From Halorussus litoreus (GTDB lineage: Archaea > Halobacteriota > Halobacteria > Halobacteriales > Haladaptataceae), in the NCBI RefSeq assembly GCF_003382685.1, contig NZ_QLVG01000049.1, positions 1-54,187 on the forward strand: a stretch of 54,187 nt of DNA, given 5' to 3'. Shown here one piece after another: positions 34,268 to 43,310 of the stretch. Position 1 is the first letter of the stretch. Every line of letters begins with the position of its first letter. The notes under the pieces were generated by a model. It searched no databases. It was given only the letters and a program-made list of their open reading frames with translations, and was not told the DNA's origin. A program made the translations under genes and the position numbers.

Positions 34268-35374
34268 ATGACGAGTACACCATCTATCGCAGTCGTACTT
34301 GGGACGCGCCCGGAGATAATCAAGTGCGCCCCCATCGTCCACGAGTGCGAGCGACGGGACTACCCCTACGCGGTCGTCCACACCGGCCAGCACTACTCGG
34401 ACGAACTGGACTCGGTGTTCTTCGAGGAACTCGACCTCCCCGAGCCCGACTACGACCTCGGCGTCGGCTCGCGCCCGCACGGCCGACAGACCGGCACGCT
34501 CATCGCCCAGATCGAGCCGATTCTGGAGGACGAGCGGCCCGACGCGGTGCTGGTGCAGGGCGACACCAACTCCGCGCTCGCCGGCAGCATCGCGGCCTGC
34601 AAACTCGACACGCAGCTCGGCCACGTCGAGGCGGGCCTGCGGAGCTTCGACAGGGACATGCCAGAGGAGCTCAACCGGATTCTGGCCGACCACGCCTCGG
34701 ACTACCTGTTCGCTCCGACGACCGAGTCCGAGCGACTGCTCCAAAACGAGGGCATCCCGGACGAGCGCATCCACGTGACCGGCAACACCGTCGTCGACGC
34801 GGTCCAGCGCCACGCCGACATCGCGGCCGAGGAGAGCGACGTGCTCGACGAGTTGGGTATCTCGGGCTTTCGATACGCCGTCCTGACCGCCCATCGCGCC
34901 GAGAACGTCGACGATCCGGACCGCTTTCAGTCGATCCTCGACGGCGTGGGCCGGTTCGCCGCCGACCGGGGCGTCCGCTGCATCTACCCCGTCCACCCGC
35001 GGGCCGAGAAGCGCATCGCGGAGTTCGACCTCTCGGTCCCCGAGGGAATCGAACTCGTCGACGCGCTGTCGTACCTCGACTTCCTCCGTCTCGAAGACGA
35101 GGCGCTCGTCGTCTTCACCGACTCCGGCGGGGTCCAGGAGGAGACCTGCATCCTCGGCACGCGCTGCGTGACGGTCCGGGACAGCACCGAGCGCCCGGAG
35201 ACGCTCTCTGTCGGTGCGAACATCCTCGTCGGAACGGACGCCGAGGACATCGCATCTGGAGCCGCCGAGATGCTCGACCGCCCGGTCGACTGGGCGTGTC
35301 CGTTCGGCAACGGGACGGCCGCGGCCAACATTCTCGACGCCGTCTCGGCGGACGTGCTGGCGGAGGTAGCATGA
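34268..35374 (+). CDS. wecB: UDP-N-acetylglucosamine 2-epimerase (non-hydrolysing)
   Basis: A 368-residue enzyme that interconverts UDP-GlcNAc and UDP-ManNAc in the cytoplasm. Family blocks are AVVLGTRPEIIKCAPIVHEC, VQGDTNSALAGSIAACK, HVEAGLRSFDRDMPEELNR (catalytic Asp/Glu region), YPVHPRAE and FTDSGGVQEETCILG. It overlaps the next gene by 4 nt (ATGA), so both are made together. The frame extends to 34220 upstream, but ATG 34268 is the natural start. The pair supplies UDP-ManNAcA for the glycan. Confidence 0.93.
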   Translation: MTSTPSIAVVLGTRPEIIKCAPIVHECERRDYPYAVVHTGQHYSDELDSVFFEELDLPEPDYDLGVGSRPHGRQTGTLIAQIEPILEDERPDAVLVQGDTNSALAGSIAACKLDTQLGHVEAGLRSFDRDMPEELNRILADHASDYLFAPTTESERLLQNEGIPDERIHVTGNTVVDAVQRHADIAAEESDVLDELGISGFRYAVLTAHRAENVDDPDRFQSILDGVGRFAADRGVRCIYPVHPRAEKRIAEFDLSVPEGIELVDALSYLDFLRLEDEALVVFTDSGGVQEETCILGTRCVTVRDSTERPETLSVGANILVGTDAEDIASGAAEMLDRPVDWACPFGNGTAAANILDAVSADVLAEVA

Positions 35375-36669
35375 GCAGAGTCTGCGTCCACGGACTGGGG
35401 TACATCGGCCTGCCGACCGCGGCGATGCTGACCAGCAACGGCCACGAGGTCGTCGGGTTCGACACCTCCGAGCGCGTCCTGGACCGCATCGAGCGGCTGG
35501 ACCTCCAGTTCGACGAACCGGAGCTCCGCTCGCTGGTGTCCGACGCGCTGGATTCGGGCGACCTCGTCCTCGCGACCGAGCCCGAGACGGCCGACTACCA
35601 CCTCGTCTGCGTGCCGACGCCGCTCGACGCGAGCGGCGTCGGCACGCAGACGGACAATCGAACCGAACTACGAAAGCGGGCCGACCTCTCGGCCGTCGAG
35701 GCCGCCTCGGACACCATCGCCGACGAGTTGCGGCCCGGCGACACCGTGATCGTCGAGTCGACCGTTCCGCCGGGCACCACCGCCGAGACGGTTCGGCCCA
35801 TCCTCGAAGCGAGCGGACTCACCGCGGGCGAGGACTTCAGACTCGCGTACTCGCCCGAGACGGTGCTACCTGGGGACGTGGCCCGCGAGCTCCGCGAGAA
35901 CGACCGCATCGTCGGCGGCGTCGACGACGGGTCGACGCGCTCGGCGGTCGAGTTGTACGACTCGTTCGTCGACGCGACCGTCTACACCACTACCGCGACG
36001 ACCGCCGAGTTCGCCAAGCTCGCCCAGAACACGTTCCGGGACGTGAACATCGCGCTCGCCAACGAGTTCGCCAAGCTCGCCCGGGACTACGGCATCGAGT
36101 CGCGGGAGGCTATCCGACTCGGGAACACTCATCCACGGGTCGACATCCACCGGCCCGGCCCCGGCGTCGGCGGTCACTGCGTGCCCGTCGACCCGTGGTT
36201 CCTCGCCGAGCACTCGGACCGGACCGAACTCCTCGAGTGCGCGCGGCGGGTCAACGACGGGATGGTCGGCTACGTCGTCGAACTCGTCCGGTCGCACCTC
36301 GGCGACCTCGACGGCCGCCGGATCGCCGTCCTCGGCGTCGCGTACAAGGGTAACGTCGCCGACGTGCGCCAGAGCCCGACGCTCCGGCTCGCCCACGAAC
36401 TGGTCGAGACGGGCGCGGACGCCAGTTTTCACGACCCGCACGTCGAGGCCGATTCAGTCGCACAGTCCGAGCGCGTGGCACTGTCGTCGCTGTCGGAGGC
36501 GACCGCGAACGCCGACGCGGTCGTGATCATGACCGACCACGACGAGTACCGAAACCTCGACCCCCAGCGGATGGCCGAGCGAATGCGGACGCCCGTGATG
36601 GTCGACACCAAGGCGATGATCGACCGCGACGCGTGGACCGACAGCGGGTTCGACGTTTCGCAGGTGTAG
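35371..36669 (+). CDS. wecC: UDP-N-acetyl-D-mannosaminuronate dehydrogenase
   Basis: A 432-residue NAD-dependent UDP-sugar 6-dehydrogenase. The N-terminal site is VCVHGLGYIGLPTAAML. The central part has VESTVPPGTTAETVRPILE. The catalytic Cys is in GPGVGGHCVPVDPW (about residue 268), and the C-terminal domain has VAYKGNVADVRQSPTLRL. With WecB next to it the product should be UDP-ManNAcA, though a dehydrogenase of this family can also act on other N-acetylated hexoses. It is cytoplasmic. Its ATG overlaps the WecB stop. Confidence 0.92.
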   Translation: MSRVCVHGLGYIGLPTAAMLTSNGHEVVGFDTSERVLDRIERLDLQFDEPELRSLVSDALDSGDLVLATEPETADYHLVCVPTPLDASGVGTQTDNRTELRKRADLSAVEAASDTIADELRPGDTVIVESTVPPGTTAETVRPILEASGLTAGEDFRLAYSPETVLPGDVARELRENDRIVGGVDDGSTRSAVELYDSFVDATVYTTTATTAEFAKLAQNTFRDVNIALANEFAKLARDYGIESREAIRLGNTHPRVDIHRPGPGVGGHCVPVDPWFLAEHSDRTELLECARRVNDGMVGYVVELVRSHLGDLDGRRIAVLGVAYKGNVADVRQSPTLRLAHELVETGADASFHDPHVEADSVAQSERVALSSLSEATANADAVVIMTDHDEYRNLDPQRMAERMRTPVMVDTKAMIDRDAWTDSGFDVSQV

Positions 36670-36696
36670 CATGAACGGTACTCGTGGGGAGCGACC

Positions 36697-38055
36697 GTGA
36701 CCGGGCGATTGCTCGTCGTGACACAGACCTACCCGCCGGAGATGGGCGGCAACGCGTCGCGCATCGGCGACACGACCCGACACCTCGCGGACGAGGGCTG
36801 GGACGTCACGGTCCTCGCGCCGTTCCCGAGCTATCCGCCGGGCCAGTTCGAGCGCGAGTGGTCGCTCCGGCGCGCCGAGGAGCGCGAGGGCGTCGAAGTC
36901 CACCGCCTGTGGTCGTACCAGCCCACCGAGGAAGACCCCGAATTCGCGCAGCGGCTGGCGTACTATCTGACGTTCGCCCTCCACGCGATGCTGTGGGTCC
37001 TCTGGAACGGCGGCCGGTTCGACGCCGTCCTCGCGTCCACGCCGCCGATGTTCACGGCGCTGGTAGGCCTCGTCGGGAAACTCGCCCAAGGGCTCTATTG
37101 GGTCACCGACGTTCGCGACTTCTGGGTCGACCCCGCGGCGCACCTCGACTTCGTCCCGGCCGAGCGCGTGCTGATCCGGGCGTCCCGGCTGTTCGAGCGC
37201 GCGGCCCTCTCGACCAGCGACCTGATCCTGACCACGACGCCGGAGATGCGCTCGCAGCTCCTGTCGCGGTACTCGTCCATCGACCCCGACGCGGTCACGG
37301 TGATTCCGAACGGGGTCGACGCCTCACGGTTCGCGCCGACCGACGCCTCTCAGTTCGCACCCACCGACGAGTCTGCGGCCGCGCCCGCAGATGTCGTCGA
37401 GACCGGAAGGTTCGAGCATCCCCGCGAATCTGGCGAGTCCGAGTGCTTCCGCGAATCCGCCGAGTCCCGCGTCGTTTACACCGGCAACCTCGGCCACGCG
37501 CAGGACCTCGAATGCTGCGTCCGCGCGATGCAGTACGTCGAGACCGACCTCATGCTGACCATCGTCGGCGACGGGGACCGCCGGTCGGCCCTCGAACGTC
37601 TCGTGGCGGAACTGGACCTCGGGGACGCGGTCGATATCACCGGCCCAGTCGACCGGAGTCGGGTCCCAAAAATCCTCGACTCGTCGCTGCTCGGGGTCGC
37701 TCCCACCGACGCCAGCGAGGCGCTCTCGTACGCCGTTCCGACGAAGGCCTACGAGTACATGGCGAGCGAACTCCCCGTGGTGGTGACCGGAACCGGCGCT
37801 GTCGAGCGCCTCGTGGCCGAATCGGCGGGCGGCGTCGCGGCCGACGACGACCCGGTCGCGCTCGCGGCGACGTTCGACGAACTCGCGACCGACGACGAGC
37901 GGCGGTGGCGACTCGGACGGAACGGACGTCAGTTCGTCGAGCGCCACCGGGACCGCCGCCAGATCGCTCGGAAACTCGCCGACCAGCTGGAAGTCCGGCT
38001 CGGCCTCGCCCAGCCAGAGCGCCGGGTTTCGGAGCCCGAGCCGCCGGGAGCGTAA
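36697..38055 (+). CDS. Glycosyltransferase family 4, WbuB-like, with repetitive linker
   Basis: A 452-residue GT-B enzyme. The N-terminal domain has QTYPPEMGGNASRIGDTTRH and the Cys-free FPSYPPG loop typical of WbuB-like GT4. The C-terminal domain has RVVYTGNLGHAQDLECCVRA, LTIVGDGDRRSALERL, and SYAVPTKAYEYMASELPVVV. Between them is an expanded repeat linker (RFAPTDASQFAPTDES, then ESGESECFRESAES). It starts with GTG 36697. A nine-codon reading frame (36671-36700) ends over this GTG, which would allow coupling. A heparinase-like gene follows after 2 bp. Confidence 0.88.
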   Translation: MTGRLLVVTQTYPPEMGGNASRIGDTTRHLADEGWDVTVLAPFPSYPPGQFEREWSLRRAEEREGVEVHRLWSYQPTEEDPEFAQRLAYYLTFALHAMLWVLWNGGRFDAVLASTPPMFTALVGLVGKLAQGLYWVTDVRDFWVDPAAHLDFVPAERVLIRASRLFERAALSTSDLILTTTPEMRSQLLSRYSSIDPDAVTVIPNGVDASRFAPTDASQFAPTDESAAAPADVVETGRFEHPRESGESECFRESAESRVVYTGNLGHAQDLECCVRAMQYVETDLMLTIVGDGDRRSALERLVAELDLGDAVDITGPVDRSRVPKILDSSLLGVAPTDASEALSYAVPTKAYEYMASELPVVVTGTGAVERLVAESAGGVAADDDPVALAATFDELATDDERRWRLGRNGRQFVERHRDRRQIARKLADQLEVRLGLAQPERRVSEPEPPGA

Positions 38056-38057
38056 TC

Positions 38058-40025
38058 ATGGCAGGCGCAGAATCGCGGTCGGACCGCTGGCGACTGCTGC
38101 TCTCGACCGCGAGCCACATGCGGCCCGAGCAGTTGCTCGGCATCACCGAGCGGAAGCTCCGCCACGCCGTCATCCCGTCGCTCCCCGTCGACTTCGACGG
38201 CCGGTACGAGCGCCGGATACCGTCGGACCTGTCGATCGATGCCGGACCGCTCCGGGCGAACACGGCGAAACTCCGGGCGAGCCTCACCGAGGTCGAGCGG
38301 GCGCGGTGCCGCGAGGGAGCCGAACTCGCGCTCGACGGAACGCTGCGCTTCCTGAATCGGTCGATACGCTTCCAGGACCCCGCGGACATCGACTGGGACC
38401 ACGACGCGCTCGCCGAGTACCCCCGGCTCTGGCGCATCAAGCTCCACGGGTTCGTCCCGCTGTCGTGGGCGGTCCTCGGCTACGACGATCCGGGGTCAGA
38501 ACCCGACGACCCGGTCCCCGAAACCGACCATCCGACGCGGGAACTCGACGACCTGTTCCGGAGCTGGATTCGCGACTGGACGGCGACCCACCCGCTCGGG
38601 AGCGAGGGCTACCTCCGGCGCGCGTGGACGCCGTTCGCCGTCTCGCTGCGGCTCCAACACTGGGCGCGGTATCTCGCGTGGCGGTCGACGCGCGACGACA
38701 ACTCGGACGGCCCGAGCGCCCCGAACTTTCCCGAGCTTCGGCGCGCAATCTACAAGAACGCCATCTTCCTCCGGAACAACCTCGAAACCGACGTGGGCGG
38801 GAACCACCTCGCGGAGAACGGTGCGGCGCTCGTCGTCGCGGGCTCGCTGTTTCCGGACCACGGCGGCTCGTGGCTCGACGCGGGCGTCGAGGTGCTCCGC
38901 GAGGTCGCCGAGACGCAGTTGCTCGCCGACGGCGGTCACTTCGAGCGCAGCTCGATGTACCACCTGCTCGTTCTGGAGGACTTCCTGACGGCCGTCGACG
39001 TGCTCGACGCCGTCGGTTACCCGGTCCCGACCGTCGTTCGGCGGACCGCCGCGGACGCGGTTCGGTTCGTCAGGGAGCTCTGTTCGCCGGACGGCGAATT
39101 GCCGCTGCTCAACGACTCTGTGTTCGGGGAGGCGCTCTCGACGCAAGCAGTCCTCGCGTACGCCGATGCACTCGGTGTGGCCCCGAGCCCAGAGCATCCG
39201 ACTGGTGAGCGCACGTCGCTTCCAGATTCGGGCTACTACTGGCTGGGGTTCGGACCGGATCGGCTCCTCGTGGACGGCGGGCCGCCGGGGCCGCCACATC
39301 TCCCGGGGCACGCGCACAACGACCACCTGCAGGTGCTCCTCTGGCTCGACGGCCGGCGGCTCGTCACTGACACCGGGGTGTTCCACTACGCGCCCGACGC
39401 CTACCGGACCGATGCGCGGAGCGTCCGCAGCCACAACACGGTTCAGGTAGGCGACGCCGAACCGATAGAGATCGGGGACCGCTACCTGATGGGTCGCCGC
39501 ATCCGCCCGACAGCGACCTACCGGGCCAGCGGCGACGGGGCCGCTTTTTCGGGGCGCTACGAGACTCGCTCCGGGGTTCGCCGGGAGTACGCCCACCGCC
39601 GCAAGGTCTACCATCGACCGTCGTGGTGGCTCGTCTGGGACGAAGTCGAGGGGGCTGACTCGCGAACGGCTCACAGCCGCCTCCACCTCGCCCCGGGGGC
39701 CACCGTCGAGCGGGAGACGGAAGACCGGTTCGCGCTCTCGCTGGACGACGCGACGTGCTGGCTGTACGCGCTGGACGCCGACGAGGTCGCTCTCGGCGAG
39801 AGCAACTACTATCCCGAGTTCGGTCTAGAGGAGCGACGCCCGATGCTCGACCTCCGCGCGCGCGGCGGAACCGACACCGAGTTCGGATTCCTCCTCAGCA
39901 CGACGAGGCGCGAGACGGTGGCCGTGGAGCGCGACGGCCGGAATTTCGACGGTCGGACACCCGTCGGACTCCGGCTCGACGGCGAGTACGAACGATTTCC
40001 GGAGGTGCGTCGGGCGGATGAGTGA
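38058..40025 (+). CDS. Heparinase II/III-like polysaccharide lyase or binding protein
   Basis: A 655-residue protein of the alginate-lyase/heparinase II-III type. The first half is an alpha/alpha toroid (from about 90, LRFLNRSIRFQDPADIDWDH to FLRNNLETDVGGNHLAENGA, where the N-H pair is the family's active-site region). The second half is a beta part with GHAHNDHLQVLLWLDGRRLV. The His and Tyr pattern is conserved, so catalysis by beta-elimination of uronic-acid polymers is plausible. No signal peptide is seen; in this family such proteins are often co-operonic with biosynthetic glycosyltransferases. The next gene overlaps by 8 nt. Confidence 0.87.
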   Translation: MAGAESRSDRWRLLLSTASHMRPEQLLGITERKLRHAVIPSLPVDFDGRYERRIPSDLSIDAGPLRANTAKLRASLTEVERARCREGAELALDGTLRFLNRSIRFQDPADIDWDHDALAEYPRLWRIKLHGFVPLSWAVLGYDDPGSEPDDPVPETDHPTRELDDLFRSWIRDWTATHPLGSEGYLRRAWTPFAVSLRLQHWARYLAWRSTRDDNSDGPSAPNFPELRRAIYKNAIFLRNNLETDVGGNHLAENGAALVVAGSLFPDHGGSWLDAGVEVLREVAETQLLADGGHFERSSMYHLLVLEDFLTAVDVLDAVGYPVPTVVRRTAADAVRFVRELCSPDGELPLLNDSVFGEALSTQAVLAYADALGVAPSPEHPTGERTSLPDSGYYWLGFGPDRLLVDGGPPGPPHLPGHAHNDHLQVLLWLDGRRLVTDTGVFHYAPDAYRTDARSVRSHNTVQVGDAEPIEIGDRYLMGRRIRPTATYRASGDGAAFSGRYETRSGVRREYAHRRKVYHRPSWWLVWDEVEGADSRTAHSRLHLAPGATVERETEDRFALSLDDATCWLYALDADEVALGESNYYPEFGLEERRPMLDLRARGGTDTEFGFLLSTTRRETVAVERDGRNFDGRTPVGLRLDGEYERFPEVRRADE

Positions 40026-41250
40026 CGAACCGATGCGTGACGAGCCGATGAACGACGAGAACTACCGCCTCCTCGCCAGCGCGGTGAACCACCCAGACCC
40101 GGTGAGCCCGTACCGCGGCCTGTTCAACCAGCGGCTGCTGGAGGCGGTGTCGCAGACGAACGTCGACCTCGACGTGGTGTCGCCCCGGCCGTACGCGCCC
40201 CCGGTCGGTCCGTACTCTGAGTATCGCAGGATTCCCACAGTGGAGCGCCAGAACGCCTACGTCGTCCACCACCCGCGATTCCTCTACGCCCTGCCCAAGG
40301 CCCAGTTCTACCACGTCTCGGGCGACTCCTACGCCAAGCGAGTGCTGCCGTACGTCGAGAAGAACCTGCCCCGCCCGGACGTGGTCCAGGCGGGCCACAT
40401 CTACCTCGACGGGTATGGCGTGCTCCCGTACTGTCGGACCCACGACGTGCCGCTGTTCGTCGTCGCGCACGGCACGGTGCTGAACCGGTTCGACGAGCGC
40501 TCGGAGGCGGTCCGCTCGAGGATTCGGGAGACGCTCGCCGTGAGCGAACGGGTCCTCTGCGTGAGCGAGGCGCTCGCCGAGAAGGCCGAGCGGTTCGTAC
40601 CCGGCGGGAAGGTAACCGTCCTCCCGCTCGGCGCGGACCCCGATCGGTTCCCCGTCGACAGGGAGGCGGCGCTCCGGCGCGAACTGGGCGTCGACCCCGA
40701 GGTTCCGGTCGTCGTCTTCTGCGGCCACTTCAGCGAAGCGAAAGGCGTGAATGAGCTGATCGCGGCGATCGAACGACTCGACGTGCCCGAGGCCCACGTC
40801 GTCTGCATCGGCCACGGCGGCGACCTGCGGTGGGAGCTGTACGACGCGCTTCAGGCCAGCCCCTACTGCTCGGAGGTCCACTGGAAGCTCTCGCCCGTCG
40901 CGGTCCGGCGGTGGTTCGCCGTCGCCGACCTGCTCGTGCTGCCGAGCCACGCCGAGGGCCGACCGATGGTGATCTACGAGGCGATGGCGAGCGAGACGGC
41001 GGTGCTGGCCTCGTCGGCCGGTGGTATCCCCGAGCAGGTCGCGGACGGCGAGACGGGTGTCCTCGTCCCGCCGCGGGATCCGGCCGCGCTCACGGCCGCG
41101 CTCGAATCGCTGCTGACGGACCTCGACCGACTCCAGCGCATGGGCGCACGGGGGCTCGAACGTCTGCTCGACCGCGGCTGGACGTGGGAGGCCCACGCCG
41201 AGCGACTGACCGACCTCCACGCCGAGGCACTCCACCGACGCGACGTCTGA
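40018..41250 (+). CDS. Glycosyltransferase family 4
   Basis: A 410-residue GT-B enzyme. Visible blocks are VLCVSEALAEKAERFVPGGK, LPLGADPDRFPVD, FCGHFSEAKGVNELIAAIER, and VLPSHAEGRPMVIYEAMASE with the catalytic-site Glu pair, then SSAGGIPEQVADGETGVLVP. The N-terminus (MSDEPMRDEPMNDENYRLL) has three in-frame ATG codons; the first is used here because it lies in the 8-nt overlap with the heparinase-like gene. It ends the plus-strand operon that starts at WecB or the ATP-grasp gene, and converges with the membrane protein at 41304. Confidence 0.9.
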   Translation: MSDEPMRDEPMNDENYRLLASAVNHPDPVSPYRGLFNQRLLEAVSQTNVDLDVVSPRPYAPPVGPYSEYRRIPTVERQNAYVVHHPRFLYALPKAQFYHVSGDSYAKRVLPYVEKNLPRPDVVQAGHIYLDGYGVLPYCRTHDVPLFVVAHGTVLNRFDERSEAVRSRIRETLAVSERVLCVSEALAEKAERFVPGGKVTVLPLGADPDRFPVDREAALRRELGVDPEVPVVVFCGHFSEAKGVNELIAAIERLDVPEAHVVCIGHGGDLRWELYDALQASPYCSEVHWKLSPVAVRRWFAVADLLVLPSHAEGRPMVIYEAMASETAVLASSAGGIPEQVADGETGVLVPPRDPAALTAALESLLTDLDRLQRMGARGLERLLDRGWTWEAHAERLTDLHAEALHRRDV

Positions 41251-41303
41251 CGCGAGCCGTCGCTCGGACCGAGGAAGGTAACATTCGGCGCGATCGTGTC
41301 GTT

Positions 41304-43310
41304 CTATGCGGCCGTGCCGTTCTGCGCGGCCGGAGTAGCGTTCCCCGACGCGGTCTCGCTGCGACCGAACACGCCGACGAACTCGCTGTCCGACCAGAAC
41401 AGCGACGTGCCGCCGCTCTCGTACACCTTGTTCCGTCGGGCTTCGGCGACGGCGAATCTGTCGTCGGAGATCGTAACCTGACTGCCGTCGACCAGCAGCA
41501 GTTTGTGGTCGGTCCACTCCTCGCGGACGATCATCAGCCCGGCGGCTGCCGACATGCCGTCCTCCTCGGGCGACAGCCCGATGCTGCTCCCGCGATAGCC
41601 CTCGCTGAGGAACGTGTTCCGGATCAGCTGCGTGCCCGTGTTCGTCGTTGCCGCGTGGTCGTCGAGGAACGACGAGAGCGACTGAACGGTCCGGTACTCG
41701 CGCTCGCCGTACTCGATCTGGACGCGCTGCTTGTCCGTGTGTAGCGAGTCGAGGTCGCGAGCGACCGGCGCGGCGAACGACGCGCTCGCTCCCGCAGCGA
41801 TCAGTACGAGCGCGCCGACCGCGTAGCGCGGATATCGCGGGTTCGTCCGGGCGAGTCGCGACAGCGCCACGCCGAGCGGAAACACTGCGACGATGGCGAC
41901 GAGCAGCCGGATGCGGTCCAGCCACGGAACCGGCAGCGGGAGCGGCAACAGCAGCCCGCTCAGGATGAGCCCCGTCGCGAGGAGCGGCATCCGATCCAGA
42001 TGGCGTCGCCAGTGCTGGACTGTCTCGTAGAACGCGACCAGAAGGAGCCCGCTCAAGAGCGCATAGTAGATCCCGTCCGGCGAGTAGAGCCACCGGATCG
42101 CGGTTCGAACGTCGTCGGTGACGAGCCCGACGCCGTACAGGAAGATCCCACCTCCCTCTCCGCCGCCGGTCGTCAGCACGAAGAACGTGACGAGGCCGCC
42201 GACCATACGGGTCAGGAAGATGCTCGGCGTGTACAGCCAGTAGGCGAACAGCACGACCGCCGCGATGAGCAGCGGGAACGCGTACACCACCTGGACGTTC
42301 GACGCTCTCGACAGGGCGCTCCGGAAGTCGCTCGCCGCGACGCCCCGCTGGACGACAAGCAGCCCGAGCAGCAGACCGAGCGGGACCAGCGCGATGACGA
42401 ACGTCAGGTGGTGGGTCGTCGCCATAGCGACCGCGAGCAGCGGAACGACCGCGGCGTACCGACGAGCCGCCCTCGCTGTCTCCGCGGTGAATAGGCTCGC
42501 GTTGAGGTAGACGCCGACGAACAGCATCGCGACGGCCAGCGCCTGCGGGTAGAACGCCAGCACGTACGGTTTCAGAACTAGCAGTAGCGTAAAGGCGATC
42601 ACCGTCCCGAACGCGACAGCCTCGTCGCCCCAGAGCGCTCGCACGGTCAGGTAGACCAGCGGGACGAGCGCCGAGTAGGCCACCAGCCCCGTCAGGACCA
42701 TCGCGTCGTACGTCGTCAGCCCCAGCAGCTCCGCGAACGAGCCGACGAGCAGGTGGAACCCCGGGTACATCCAGTAGGCCGACGGTTGAATCGCGAGGAC
42801 GCTTCCGGCGTCGAGCATTCGATTGACGAACGTGACGTGCCGGAGGACGTCCCCGCCGCCGAAGTACAGCCCGGTCGTGAGGAACTTCGCGAACAGTGGC
42901 ACCGCGAACAGGAGTACGAGTTCGTACAGTAGAGCGGTCGGCGCGGCGTCTCGGCGAAGCTGGTACGCGACGGCAAGGTAGCCGAGCCCGAGGAACGCGG
43001 CCACCCACGGCGCTCGCGAGCCGAGCCAGACGGTAGCACAGATCGCGAGGCCAGCCGCGATGGTGAGTATTTTGGCGTAGGTCCAGTCCGAGCCGCGGAT
43101 CTCTCGTTCTGGCGCGTCTGTCCCGTCACCCCCGTCCGCACGATTAGTGGCGTAGAACACCGCCACGCTCGTCAGGAACGCGACGACGAGGAACACGGCC
43201 CGAATGGCCGTCGACAGCGGAAGGTAGCGCCACGCGGCCGCGATGACGGGCGCGAGGACGACGAGGACGAGCACCGCGGGATGCCGACGGAGGAACTCGA
43301 CGGGGTTCAT
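41304..43310 (-). CDS. Large polytopic membrane protein, putative GT-C-like glycosyltransferase
   Basis: A 668-residue membrane protein with about 12-14 helices in the first 500 residues and a C-terminal soluble part (about 515-668). An early loop has GGGDVLRHVTFVNRML, the kind of Asp-x3-His loop seen in GT-C and DUF2206-like proteins; the next is SAYWMYPGFHLLVGSFAEL. I cannot name the family with certainty. It would transfer sugars from lipid-linked donors outside the membrane if the GT-C idea holds. Its ATG 43310 overlaps the DUF1616 stop by 4 nt (an alternative ATG is 43328), so the two are coupled. Confidence 0.72.
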   Translation of the reverse strand: MNPVEFLRRHPAVLVLVVLAPVIAAAWRYLPLSTAIRAVFLVVAFLTSVAVFYATNRADGGDGTDAPEREIRGSDWTYAKILTIAAGLAICATVWLGSRAPWVAAFLGLGYLAVAYQLRRDAAPTALLYELVLLFAVPLFAKFLTTGLYFGGGDVLRHVTFVNRMLDAGSVLAIQPSAYWMYPGFHLLVGSFAELLGLTTYDAMVLTGLVAYSALVPLVYLTVRALWGDEAVAFGTVIAFTLLLVLKPYVLAFYPQALAVAMLFVGVYLNASLFTAETARAARRYAAVVPLLAVAMATTHHLTFVIALVPLGLLLGLLVVQRGVAASDFRSALSRASNVQVVYAFPLLIAAVVLFAYWLYTPSIFLTRMVGGLVTFFVLTTGGGEGGGIFLYGVGLVTDDVRTAIRWLYSPDGIYYALLSGLLLVAFYETVQHWRRHLDRMPLLATGLILSGLLLPLPLPVPWLDRIRLLVAIVAVFPLGVALSRLARTNPRYPRYAVGALVLIAAGASASFAAPVARDLDSLHTDKQRVQIEYGEREYRTVQSLSSFLDDHAATTNTGTQLIRNTFLSEGYRGSSIGLSPEEDGMSAAAGLMIVREEWTDHKLLLVDGSQVTISDDRFAVAEARRNKVYESGGTSLFWSDSEFVGVFGRSETASGNATPAAQNGTAA

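Noticed and set aside
36684-38057. Very long N-terminus for the heparinase-like protein (1113 residues)
   Set aside because: The first 458 codons are the shadow of the GT4 gene in another frame.
39895-43008. 1037-residue open frame opposite the GT4 at 40018 and overlapping the membrane protein gene
   Set aside because: Arg- and Gly-rich shadow of high-GC coding on the other strand.
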